Assembly (NCBI GenBank): GCA_017446125.1
Contig: JAFSRL010000057.1
Span: 1 to 12,703, forward strand
DNA length: 12,703 nucleotides
Direction: 5' to 3'
Source: Lachnospiraceae bacterium
GTDB lineage: Bacteria; Bacillota; Clostridia; Lachnospirales; Lachnospiraceae
Shown here: piece by piece, positions 1 through 6,593 of the stretch
Layout of the letters: the number at the start of each line of letters is the position of its first letter
How positions within the stretch are numbered: position 1 is the stretch's first letter
Translations under genes and position numbers: made by a program
The notes under the pieces: model-generated
What the model was told of the DNA's origin: nothing
The model's input: only the letters and a program-made list of their open reading frames with translations
The model's database searches: none

Positions 1-69
1 AGAAAGCACCTCCCTTTATGCTGGATTTTTGTTTCGCCAACAGTATCCTAACATAAATAGGTGCTTTCT
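1..69 (-). promoter_or_regulatory. Structured 5' leader hairpin containing the ribosome-binding site of an off-window leftward gene
   Basis: Bases 1-10 and 60-69 are a perfect 10-bp inverted repeat (AGAAAGCACC / GGTGCTTTCT). Inside it, 15-20 (TTTATG) pairs with 52-57 (CATAAA), 23-26 (GGAT) with 45-48 (ATCC), and 30-33 (TGTT) with 39-42 (AACA), giving one long interrupted hairpin. On the minus strand, bases 17-7 read AAAGGGAGGTG, a strong Shine-Dalgarno sequence at the right place for a start codon just left of position 1. Part of that sequence lies in the outer stem. The pairing is visible in the sequence. That it is a regulatory leader is an inference. The remaining bases 70-102 hold no gene or clear promoter. 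Confidence 0.5.
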
Positions 70-102
70 TCTTATTCTTGATTTCCCTACAAAAACTTTA
101 CC

Positions 103-993
103 CTAGCGTAGCAAAGGATAGCGCTCCACAATCCTCGCCACACTCCCGAGGTACCCGGGGCCAAAGAGGTTTAGGTGGTTTAGCAGGTGGTAGAGGTTAT
201 AGATGTCGCGGCGTTTGTCGTAGCCTTCCTGCAACGGATTGACTTCTTCGTACGCTGCGTAGAAGCGCGGGTGGAAGCCGCCGAAGAGTTCCGTCATCGC
301 AAGGTCCGCTTCGGCGTGCCCGACATAAGCGGCGGGGTCGATGAGCCATGCCTGCCCGTCGGGTCCGGTCATGAAGTTGCCGCCCCAGAGGTCGCCGTGT
401 AGAAGCGAGGGACGCACAGGTTCTGTCAATACCTCATCCAGCTGTTCCAATAAAGACGCACATTGCTTTCGCAGGTGCGCATCGAAATAGTGGGAGGCAC
501 GCTCCATCTGCGGACGCAGGCGGTGCTCTCTGAAAAACGTAATCCAGGAATCCGTGGGCGTATTGCGCTGTGCGCCGGCGCCGATATAGTTGTCTTGCGC
601 AAACCCGAACCTTCCGCCATGCACGAACGCCTTCGTATCCGCAAGGTGCATCGTCGCAAGCCCGTGTCCGAAGGTCTCCCAGAAATCCCGCTGCTGCGGC
701 GAAGCTGTCACAACCTCCATCAGGAGAAACGCGCATCCTTCGTTTTCATCAATCCCGTGCGCAAGGACCTGCGGCACACGCAGTGTCGCAGTCGACGCAA
801 TCGCGCGTAAGCCCTCCGCCTCGGTCACAAAATAATCCGCATGGGAAATGCGGTTCGATTTCATAAAAACCTGTTGCCCGTTGGAGAGCGACAGAATGCA
901 GGCGTCGTTGATGTCGCCGCCTGAAACGCGGATGCGGTTTTGAATCGTGATGTCACTTCCGTGAATTTTTTTCAGTTCGGACAGGATCCCCAT
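103..993 (-). CDS. Fructosamine kinase family protein
   Basis: This 296-aa protein belongs to the fructosamine/ketosamine kinase family, which shares the aminoglycoside-phosphotransferase/protein-kinase fold. Members phosphorylate sugar adducts on amines or proteins so that the adducts can be removed. The N-terminal lobe has VSGGDIND (about residues 23-30) and FMKSN (43-47), with Lys45 as the likely ATP-binding lysine. The family segment FGFAQDNYIGAG (129-140) is followed by a WITFFREHRL region. The catalytic loop is HGDLWGGN (199-206) with Asp201 as the expected base, and the metal-binding IDP is at 218-220. Length is normal for the family. The minus-strand ribosome-binding site GGAGGTG (1010-1004) lies 10 bases before the ATG. 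It is the third gene of the leftward cluster, 30 bases after the AEC transporter stop. The physiological substrate cannot be read from the sequence; many bacterial members are ribulosamine/erythrulosamine kinases. Confidence 0.9.
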   Translation of the reverse strand: MGILSELKKIHGSDITIQNRIRVSGGDINDACILSLSNGQQVFMKSNRISHADYFVTEAEGLRAIASTATLRVPQVLAHGIDENEGCAFLLMEVVTASPQQRDFWETFGHGLATMHLADTKAFVHGGRFGFAQDNYIGAGAQRNTPTDSWITFFREHRLRPQMERASHYFDAHLRKQCASLLEQLDEVLTEPVRPSLLHGDLWGGNFMTGPDGQAWLIDPAAYVGHAEADLAMTELFGGFHPRFYAAYEEVNPLQEGYDKRRDIYNLYHLLNHLNLFGPGYLGSVARIVERYPLLR

Positions 994-994
994 A

Positions 995-1025
995 AATTAC
1001 ACACACCTCCGTCACCTGTGTAATT
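995..1025 (-). promoter_or_regulatory. Intergenic hairpin with the fructosamine kinase ribosome-binding site in its loop
   Basis: Bases 995-1003 (AATTACACA) and 1017-1025 (TGTGTAATT) are a perfect 9-bp inverted repeat around a 13-base loop. On the transcribed (minus) strand the loop contains GGAGGTG (1010-1004), the ribosome-binding site of the downstream kinase. One arm fills the spacer up to the base before its ATG. The other arm overlaps the stop codon of the AEC transporter gene (1024-1026). The structure could modulate translation of the kinase relative to its upstream neighbours. The pairing is seen; the role is inferred. Confidence 0.45.
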
Positions 1026-1971
1026 ACAACCACCCGAGAAACTGAAACACAACGCCCCAGACAAAGAGCGATGCGGCGGAGAGGACCGTCACGGCGAAGA
1101 CCGCTTCGTTCGCGAAGGGACCGTCCGCACCCATGGCGCCGGCGAGGATGCCGGCATTGATGCCGGGCGGAACGGCAGCGCTTAGGACGAGCGCACCAAG
1201 CCCCGGTCCGCGGATTCCCGCAAGATACCCCGCAAGCGCAAACAGAAGCGGGAACAGGGCAAGCTTGAACAGACCCGTGACGGCGATCAGCCGTCCGTTT
1301 TTACTTAAGCCGTTGACGCCGATGCTGATTCCGATCATGATCATCGAGACCACACCGGAGCATGCCGTTAGACCGTTCAAAGGCGTCATGATGACCGCGG
1401 GCAGGGACGGTGTGACAAGCCGCACAAGAAGTCCCAGAACAGCGCCGAGGGTCGCGGGATTTGTTGCGACATCCTTCAGCGCCTTCTGCATGCCGTCCTT
1501 TTGCCCCTGTTGCAGCATCAAGGTCAGTTGTGGGATGATGATAATGTTTGTAAGAATCGACATCACCACCGCAATCATCGCGTAAATCACATAGCCTTCC
1601 GCGCTCAAAAGCACCGCGGCAACCGGCAGTCCCAGCATGGTGTAGTTGCCCTTCCACAGAATGGAGGCAAGCGTGGCGCGCTTCTTACGCTCCTGCTCAA
1701 CCGTTCGCGCAACGAATACCGATAAAACGCAACTGAGCGTCACCAGGACACAGGAGAGCGCAGTCGCAAAAAACAGACCACGCGTGTTTAAGTCCGCGGT
1801 GAATGCCGTCGTAAACAGATTTGCAGGGAGCAGTAAATAATAGACGAGCTTCGTCACCGCGTCCGCATGCGCCTTTTCAAAGTGACAAAACCTCGCAAGC
1901 GCCGTTCCGAACAACACATACAGGATGAGCGGAAGGATGGAGATGATGATGGTGGTGATAATCTGCGTCAT
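1024..1971 (-). CDS. AEC (auxin efflux carrier) family transporter
   Basis: This 315-aa integral membrane protein consists almost entirely of hydrophobic segments, consistent with the roughly ten-helix AEC family (Mem_trans). Bacterial members export or exchange small organic anions such as malate, but the substrate here is not predictable. Family signatures are GNYTMLGLPV (about 108-117) and NPATLGAVLG (171-180), each the start of a conserved helix. PPGINAG (268-274) in the C-terminal half lies in a broken-helix-like stretch. A charged cytoplasmic loop at about 155-168 (QQGQKDGMQKALKD) separates the two halves. The ATG lies two bases after the acyltransferase stop, with no good ribosome-binding site of its own, so translation probably depends on coupling to the upstream gene. 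The N-terminus already begins a membrane helix, which supports this start. The family is secure; the function is not. Confidence 0.9.
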   Translation of the reverse strand: MTQIITTIIISILPLILYVLFGTALARFCHFEKAHADAVTKLVYYLLLPANLFTTAFTADLNTRGLFFATALSCVLVTLSCVLSVFVARTVEQERKKRATLASILWKGNYTMLGLPVAAVLLSAEGYVIYAMIAVVMSILTNIIIIPQLTLMLQQGQKDGMQKALKDVATNPATLGAVLGLLVRLVTPSLPAVIMTPLNGLTACSGVVSMIMIGISIGVNGLSKNGRLIAVTGLFKLALFPLLFALAGYLAGIRGPGLGALVLSAAVPPGINAGILAGAMGADGPFANEAVFAVTVLSAASLFVWGVVFQFLGWL

Positions 1972-1973
1972 AA

Positions 1974-2717
1974 TCAGCCGGCTGTCTTCGCCTTGTTCTG
2001 CCGGTAGATGTCCGTCATCAGGTTGCGCGTGTACTCATGGATGTTCTTCTGGTCTTCCTTGCTTAAGTCCTTCATATAGAAGGGCTTGCCGTACTCGATG
2101 ATGATGTGGCACCCGCGTTTGACGAACGGCCGGTGCGCCTCGTAGATGTCGTCCGAATTGTTGATGACCATGGGCACGATGGCACAGCCCGTGCGCTGCG
2201 CAATCTTGAACGAGCCCTTGTGGAAGGGCTGCATGTCTTCGTCTGTCTTGTTGCGCGTTCCCTCCGGAAAAATCGTGATGGAGACGCCGCCGTTCACATA
2301 CTCGATTGCCTTTAAGATGACCTCCATCCCCTGCCGGATGTCCTTGCGGTCCAAGAACAGGCAGTTCGCGTGAATCATCCACCAGTGCAGGAACGGAATC
2401 TTGCCCAGAATGTCCTTCGCGATATAACCCGTCAACCCCTTCACGCGCACATAGGTGAGCATGACGTCGAAGTAGCTGCGGTGATTGCCCACGTACAGCA
2501 CCGGCTCGTTTTCCGGCACGTTCTCATGCCCGATCACGGTCATCTTCACGCCGATGATCTTATTGACAATCCGACCGCCGCGCTTAATCATGTTGAGTGA
2601 GATTTGCTGTACGAGCTTTGGATTAAACTTCTCAATCACCATCGCGACCAGGATGTAGGGCGAGGTGAGCAGAAAGTAAAAAATCAGGAAGAATACAACG
2701 CCGAAGAAACCAATCAT
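1974..2717 (-). CDS. plsC: 1-acyl-sn-glycerol-3-phosphate acyltransferase (PlsC-like)
   Basis: This enzyme transfers a fatty acyl chain to lysophosphatidic acid to make phosphatidic acid, the precursor of membrane phospholipids, at the inner face of the membrane. From the chosen start it is 247 aa. A hydrophobic N-terminus (residues 2-27) anchors it. Catalytic block I is NHRSYFD (78-84, His79 and Asp84). Block II-like LFLDRKDIRQG is at 120-130, block III FPEGTRNKT at 150-158 and block IV VPMVINN at 181-187. The order and spacing are typical of the PlsC/LPLAT family. The start at 2717 is preferred because minus-strand AAAGGA lies 5-6 bases upstream. An in-frame ATG at 2756 would add 13 residues but has no proper ribosome-binding site and lies near the likely promoter. 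It is the first gene of the leftward cluster. Substrate preference is unknown, so the gene symbol is by family. Confidence 0.9.
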   Translation of the reverse strand: MIGFFGVVFFLIFYFLLTSPYILVAMVIEKFNPKLVQQISLNMIKRGGRIVNKIIGVKMTVIGHENVPENEPVLYVGNHRSYFDVMLTYVRVKGLTGYIAKDILGKIPFLHWWMIHANCLFLDRKDIRQGMEVILKAIEYVNGGVSITIFPEGTRNKTDEDMQPFHKGSFKIAQRTGCAIVPMVINNSDDIYEAHRPFVKRGCHIIIEYGKPFYMKDLSKEDQKNIHEYTRNLMTDIYRQNKAKTAG

Positions 2718-2787
2718 AGCTGTCCTTTCATATACAGTAGCGAAAAACACGCGCATCCTGTATGATTATTCTATAGATAAGTTTATC
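2718..2787. promoter_or_regulatory. Divergent promoter region between plsC and pyrC
   Basis: These roughly 70 AT-rich bases must serve both the leftward plsC cluster and the rightward pyr cluster. Possible -10 elements are TATGAT (2761-2766) and TATAGA (2772-2777) on the plus strand, and TAGAAT/TAATCAT-like sequence on the minus strand over the same bases. I see no convincing -35 hexamer for either direction. A short palindrome, GATAA-GT-TTATC (2776-2787), lies just before the pyrC ATG and could be an operator. Exact promoter assignments are tentative. No long leader or attenuator hairpin of the PyrR type fits before pyrC. Confidence 0.35.
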
Positions 2788-4158
2788 ATGTTTCATGAGG
2801 ATGTAAAGTTGCGGGGACTTCTGATTACAAACGTGCATACCGTCGACGGCAAAAAAGGCGACCTCGGATTGCGGGACCTGCTTTTGACCGACGGCATCAT
2901 TGCGCAAATCGCACCGGCGGGAAAGCTTGCGCTGCATGTGACGTCAACAAAAACCTCGTACCCGCAAGAGCAGGTCTCTGACTCCCACGAAAATCTTCTC
3001 GTCATCGACGGAACGGGCCTTACGGCATTTCCGGGGCTCATCGATCCGCATGTCCACTTCCGCGATCCCGGGCAGGCCGAAAAGGAGGACATCACAACCG
3101 GCGCACGTGCCGCGGCAAGAGGCGGCTTCACCTCCGTCATCATGATGGGCAACACCGTACCGCGCATCGACACTCCTGACATCATCCGTGATGTCATCAA
3201 TCGTGGCAAAAACACCGGCATCAACGTTTACACCTGCGCGAACGTCACAAAGGGCATGGAGGGAAAAGAACTCGTCGACATGGATGCCTGCATCGAAGCG
3301 GGCGCCGTGCTCTTTACGGACGACGGACTTCCGGTGCGCGATGAGGCCGTGATGCGCCTTGCCTGTGAGGAAGCCGCAAAGCGCGGGAAGGCCATCTCGC
3401 TGCACGAAGAGGATTCTGCCTTTGTGACGGAAGCCGGCATCAATGCCGGTGCTATCGCAAAGGAAATGGGCTTGACCGGTGCGTCGCGCGAGGCGGAAAT
3501 CAGAATGGTGGAGCGCGACATTAAAATCGCGGAAGAAACCGGCTGCGCCATCACCGTGCAGCACATCTCCGCCGCGGAGAGCGTGGAGCTCATCCGGCAG
3601 GCGGTACAGAAGGCGGAAGCCGCCGGAACAAAACGTCTCATTCACGCGGAGGCGACACCGCATCACTTTTCTTTGACGGAAGACGCCGTGCGCATTCACG
3701 GAACCTGCGCGAAGATGAACCCGCCGTTACGGGAAGAGCGCGACCGGCTTGCCATCATTGAGGGCTTACGGGACAACACGATCGACATGATTGCGACGGA
3801 TCACGCGCCGCACACGCCGGAAGAAAAGGCGCGGGAATTCACGAAGGCACCCAGCGGCATTACGGGGCTTGAAACATCTTTGGCGTACGCCGTGAAGGAG
3901 CTGGTGCAGCCGCACATCCTGACGCTTCCTGCGCTTGCCTGCAAGATGAGCTACAACGCGGCGCTCCTCTACGGACTCGACGCCGGCACAATCGAAGTCG
4001 GTGCGCCGGCGGACGTGACGCTGTTTGACATGAACGGAACTTGGACCTTTGACGAGACGGTTTCGAAATCAAGCAACACGCCGTTTCTACATGAGACGTT
4101 GCCGGCACCCGTGCGCTACACGATTTGCGGCGGCAGGGTGGTGTACCGCGATACGTAA
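2788..4158 (+). CDS. pyrC: Dihydroorotase (class I)
   Basis: This cytoplasmic amidohydrolase cyclises N-carbamoyl-L-aspartate to dihydroorotate, the third step of UMP synthesis. The metal-binding start of the barrel, DPHVHFRDPG, is at residues 86-95 (His88, His90). TDDG (177-180) matches the class I Asp that bridges the metals. LHEED (205-209) and QHIS (258-261) supply the later histidine ligands. KMNPPLR (309-315) is the substrate-binding segment, and ATDHAPHTPEEK (336-347) carries the catalytic Asp338. Length (456 aa) is slightly above the usual 420-430, because of an extended stretch at about 45-70 before the barrel. The start is unresolved. The ATG at 2788 has no ribosome-binding site, while an in-frame TTG at 2809 has GAGG eight bases upstream and would remove seven residues. 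First gene of the pyr cluster; pyrK follows after a 20-base gap. Confidence 0.95.
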   Translation: MFHEDVKLRGLLITNVHTVDGKKGDLGLRDLLLTDGIIAQIAPAGKLALHVTSTKTSYPQEQVSDSHENLLVIDGTGLTAFPGLIDPHVHFRDPGQAEKEDITTGARAAARGGFTSVIMMGNTVPRIDTPDIIRDVINRGKNTGINVYTCANVTKGMEGKELVDMDACIEAGAVLFTDDGLPVRDEAVMRLACEEAAKRGKAISLHEEDSAFVTEAGINAGAIAKEMGLTGASREAEIRMVERDIKIAEETGCAITVQHISAAESVELIRQAVQKAEAAGTKRLIHAEATPHHFSLTEDAVRIHGTCAKMNPPLREERDRLAIIEGLRDNTIDMIATDHAPHTPEEKAREFTKAPSGITGLETSLAYAVKELVQPHILTLPALACKMSYNAALLYGLDAGTIEVGAPADVTLFDMNGTWTFDETVSKSSNTPFLHETLPAPVRYTICGGRVVYRDT

Positions 4159-4178
4159 GGGAAAGGAATACAGGAGCA

Positions 4179-5021
4179 ATGGTGCGACGGAAGAAGACAA
4201 TCGGACGCGTGGTATCACAGACAATGCTCGCGGAGGACATCCTGGATTTGAGGCTGGAAACCTTTTTAGCCTCGGACGTGATGCCGGGGCAGTTCGTGGG
4301 CGTATATCCCGCGGGCGCGGATGCGCTTTTGCCACGCCCCATCAGTGTGTGTGACGCAGACAGGGAGGCGCACGTGTTACGGCTGGTGTACCGCCTGACG
4401 GGACGCGGCACGACGGAGTTTGCCTTAAAGCAGCCGGGCGAGGTGCTGGAGATGATCGGACCCTTGGGCAACGGATTCCCCGTCGAGGAGGCTGCCGGGA
4501 AGCGCGTGCTCTTGATTGGCGGCGGAATCGGCATACCGCCGTTGTACTTCACCGCGTCGCTCCTTAGTCCTGAGGGTACAAGGGAATACACCGGCGGAAG
4601 AAGCGGCAAGGCAAGCAGCATTACATCGGTCTTAGGGTATAAGAACATCCAGACCTTTATGGCGCCGCAGTTTGCGGAAATCACCGACCTCTATCTCGCG
4701 ACGGAGGACGGCAGCGCCGGATACGGAGGAACGGACTTAGACGCGCTCTTTGAAATCGGGCGCAGGCGCGAGGGCAGTGAAACCGTTGCGGACATCATCT
4801 TTGCCTGCGGCCCTTCGCCCATGTTAAAGGCGGTGAAGGAGTACGCTTTGATTCAGGGGGTGCCCGCCTATCTGTCACTGGAGGAACGCATGGCGTGCGG
4901 CGTGGGCGCGTGCCTTGCCTGCGTGTGTAAAACACGGAATGTCGACGCGCACTCAAACGTGCACAACGCGCGGGTCTGCACCGACGGTCCGGTCTTCCCC
5001 GCAAGGGAGGTGGTTCTGTGA
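4179..5021 (+). CDS. pyrK: Dihydroorotate dehydrogenase B, electron-transfer subunit (PyrK)
   Basis: PyrK carries FAD and a [2Fe-2S] cluster and passes electrons from PyrD to NAD+. From ATG 4179 it is 280 aa. It has the flavin-binding RPIS (53-56), the nucleotide-binding glycine motif GGGIGIPP (114-121), and a CGPSPML segment (210-216) typical of the ferredoxin-reductase fold. The cluster ligands are Cys240, Cys245, Cys248 (CGVGACLAC) and Cys267. Compared with the usual ~255-265 aa there is an extra stretch around 129-150, just after the glycine motif. The start could also be GTG 4182, which is better spaced from AGGAG (4172-4176). An upstream in-frame ATG at 4125 lies inside pyrC and is unlikely. 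The gene ends by overlapping pyrD by four bases (GTGA), a sign of coupled synthesis of the two subunits. Confidence 0.95.
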   Translation: MVRRKKTIGRVVSQTMLAEDILDLRLETFLASDVMPGQFVGVYPAGADALLPRPISVCDADREAHVLRLVYRLTGRGTTEFALKQPGEVLEMIGPLGNGFPVEEAAGKRVLLIGGGIGIPPLYFTASLLSPEGTREYTGGRSGKASSITSVLGYKNIQTFMAPQFAEITDLYLATEDGSAGYGGTDLDALFEIGRRREGSETVADIIFACGPSPMLKAVKEYALIQGVPAYLSLEERMACGVGACLACVCKTRNVDAHSNVHNARVCTDGPVFPAREVVL

Positions 5022-5923
5022 ATACAAAGGTAACGATTGCCGGCGTGGAATTGAAGAATCCCGTGATGACGGCCTCGGGAACCTTCGGCTCCGGTATGGA
5101 ATATGAAGAGTTTGTCGACATCAACCGGTTGGGCGCGGTTGTGACCAAGGGCGTTTCCGCCGTGCCGTGGCCCGGAAACGAAACACCGCGCGTCGCGGAA
5201 ACCTACGGCGGGATGTTAAACGCAATCGGTTTGCAAAACCCGGGCATCGATTTGTTTATCGAACGGGACATTCCGTTTTTGCGCGAGTTCGACACGAAGA
5301 TTATTGTCAACGTCGCCGGGCACACGATTCCGGAATATGTCGCCGTGGTCGAAAAGCTCTCCGACCAGCCGGTCGACCTTTTGGAGATCAACGTTTCCTG
5401 CCCGAACGTGAAGGAGGGCGGCATTGCCTTCGGCCAGGACCCGCGCGCGCTTGACGAGATCACGCGTGAGATTAAGCGGCACGCGAAGCAGCCCGTGATC
5501 ATGAAGCTGTCCCCGAACGTCACAAGCATCGCCTTAATGGCACGCACCGCGGAGATGGCGGGCGCCGATGCGATTTCATTGATCAACACCATCACCGGCA
5601 TGCAGATCGACATCCGCAGCCGGAAGTTCGCGCTTGCGAATAAAACGGGCGGTCTTTCCGGCCCCGCAATCAAGCCGATTGCCGTGCGCATGGTCTATCA
5701 GGCGGCGCAGGCGGTCTCGATTCCCGTCATCGGCATGGGCGGCATCGCGAACGCGGACGACGCGATCGAGTTTTTGCTTGCCGGCGCGACGGGCGTCGCC
5801 GTGGGCATGATGAACTTCCACAATCCCTACGCCACGACGGAGGTCATTGAGGGGCTTGAGGAGTATATGGAGCAAAACGGCGTGGAGGATGTGGCGGAGC
5901 TCATTGGCGGAGTAAAAGAATGA
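5018..5923 (+). CDS. pyrD: Dihydroorotate dehydrogenase B, catalytic subunit (class 1B)
   Basis: This FMN-containing TIM-barrel enzyme oxidises dihydroorotate to orotate and works as a complex with PyrK. It is 301 aa, the usual length. Signatures are NPVMTASGTFG (14-24), TKGVS (43-47) with the FMN/substrate lysine, NAIGLQNPG (68-76), and NVSCPNVKEGG (125-135) with catalytic Cys128, which marks class 1 rather than the class 2 serine enzyme. KLSPNV (163-168), GGLSGPAIKP (211-220) and GMGGI (239-243) line the FMN site. The C-terminal phosphate loop reads GVAVGMMNFHNPY, where I expect the family form VGTANF. GTG is the start codon, with a strong GGGAGG site about seven bases upstream, overlapping the pyrK stop. 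The pyrD stop codon is the first triplet of the palindrome that follows. Confidence 0.95.
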   Translation: MNTKVTIAGVELKNPVMTASGTFGSGMEYEEFVDINRLGAVVTKGVSAVPWPGNETPRVAETYGGMLNAIGLQNPGIDLFIERDIPFLREFDTKIIVNVAGHTIPEYVAVVEKLSDQPVDLLEINVSCPNVKEGGIAFGQDPRALDEITREIKRHAKQPVIMKLSPNVTSIALMARTAEMAGADAISLINTITGMQIDIRSRKFALANKTGGLSGPAIKPIAVRMVYQAAQAVSIPVIGMGGIANADDAIEFLLAGATGVAVGMMNFHNPYATTEVIEGLEEYMEQNGVEDVAELIGGVKE

Positions 5924-5992
5924 GACAGGGGGACGGGTACAGCGACTCATTTTTGAAAAAAACGAGTCACTGTACCCGTCCCCCCTGACTCA
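5921..5992. repeat. Long near-perfect palindrome (REP-like element, possible terminator)
   Basis: The left arm is 5921-5948 and the right arm 5964-5992. They pair along their whole length with one C-A mismatch, one A-A mismatch and one bulged C (five Gs face six Cs). The core is GGGGGACGGGTACAG facing CTGTACCCGTCCCC, and the inner loop is T-rich then A-rich (5949-5963), so the hairpin may extend further. It starts on the pyrD stop codon. It resembles the widespread extragenic palindromes containing GGGACGG that I recall from clostridial and other genomes, but I could not check copy number. There is only a short T stretch (TTTTA) after the right arm, so it is at best a weak classical terminator. 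Confidence 0.7.
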
Positions 5993-6020
5993 CTTTTATG
6001 TGGCGGGGAAGTGGAAAGTA

Positions 6021-6029
6021 TGGTATGAT
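6021..6029 (+). promoter_or_regulatory. Extended -10 promoter for the 6084-7505 gene pair
   Basis: TGGTATGAT fits an extended -10 element (TGn followed by TATGAT, 6024-6029). No good -35 hexamer is present 16-18 bases upstream, which an extended -10 can tolerate. It lies about 55 bases before the TTG start of the next gene and just after the palindrome that closes the pyr cluster, so it is well placed to start a new transcription unit. Confidence 0.45.
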
Positions 6030-6083
6030 ACTTCTTACGTAATTGAACGACATACGGAGAATGTTTAGAAGGAGTCTACAGAA

Positions 6084-6587
6084 TTGAGCACAGGTTTTGG
6101 ATTTGCAATCGCGATCGGCACAGGCTGGATCGTAACAATCGTACTTCTCGTGGTCTTAATCGCGGCGGTGGTCGCGCTTTACTTCCAGGGCAAGCGCATG
6201 CAGAAGAAACAGGAAGAAGCGGACGCCCAGGCGGACGCGATGAAGCAGTGGGTGACGATGCTTGTCATCGATAAAAAGAAGATGCGCTTAACGGACGCGA
6301 ATCTTCCGCAGATCGTCGTTGACCAGACCCCCAGACTGATGCGCTGGTCGAAGGTCCCGATTTTAAAGGTCAAGGCAGGCCCCCAGATTACGAACCTGAT
6401 TTGCGACAACCGCATCTTTGACATGGTGCCGGTCAAGCAGGAGGTCAAGGCGGCGGTCGCGGGCATCTACGTGACGGAGGTCAAGAGCTTGCGCGGCGGA
6501 AAGCTTGCGGAGCCTGTGAAGAAGGGCTTCTTTGCACGCACCATGGACAAGGCGCGCGCGGCAGCCGGCGCAGGGCCGAAGAAATAA
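6084..6587 (+). CDS. Membrane-anchored conserved hypothetical protein
   Basis: This 167-aa protein has a glycine-rich N-terminus and one strong membrane helix (about residues 14-34). A KRMQKKQEEADAQADAMK stretch follows, likely helical or coiled. Next is a compact soluble domain (about 56-135) with DKKKMRLTDANLPQIVVD and a single Cys in LICDNRIFD (105-113). The tail (140-167) is basic and Ala/Gly-rich, ending GPKK. Lys/Arg after the helix suggests that the soluble part is cytoplasmic. I recall similar proteins in Lachnospiraceae without known function and recognise no named domain. The start is TTG, with AGAAGGAG nine bases upstream. It ends six bases before ispE, so the two are probably co-transcribed. 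No function can be assigned. Confidence 0.8.
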   Translation: MSTGFGFAIAIGTGWIVTIVLLVVLIAAVVALYFQGKRMQKKQEEADAQADAMKQWVTMLVIDKKKMRLTDANLPQIVVDQTPRLMRWSKVPILKVKAGPQITNLICDNRIFDMVPVKQEVKAAVAGIYVTEVKSLRGGKLAEPVKKGFFARTMDKARAAAGAGPKK

Positions 6588-6593
6588 CGACGG

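Noticed and set aside
2718..2756. N-terminal extension of the acyltransferase to the ATG at 2756
   Set aside because: That ATG has no proper ribosome-binding site and lies by the promoter, while the ATG at 2717 has AAAGGA at good spacing and starts directly with the membrane helix.
2944..3699. Long open frame (251 codons) on the minus strand inside pyrC
   Set aside because: It lies antisense to a dihydroorotase with all catalytic motifs, its translation has no recognisable domain, and GC-rich codon use opens such shadow frames.
4125..4178. Earlier pyrK start inside pyrC
   Set aside because: It would add 18 residues unlike PyrK. The start at 4179 or 4182 is next to AGGAG and just after the pyrC stop.
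3860..4684. 274-codon minus-strand open frame spanning the pyrC/pyrK junction
   Set aside because: It crosses two well-supported plus-strand genes and its product is low-complexity, Arg/Ser/Pro-rich sequence typical of antisense shadows.
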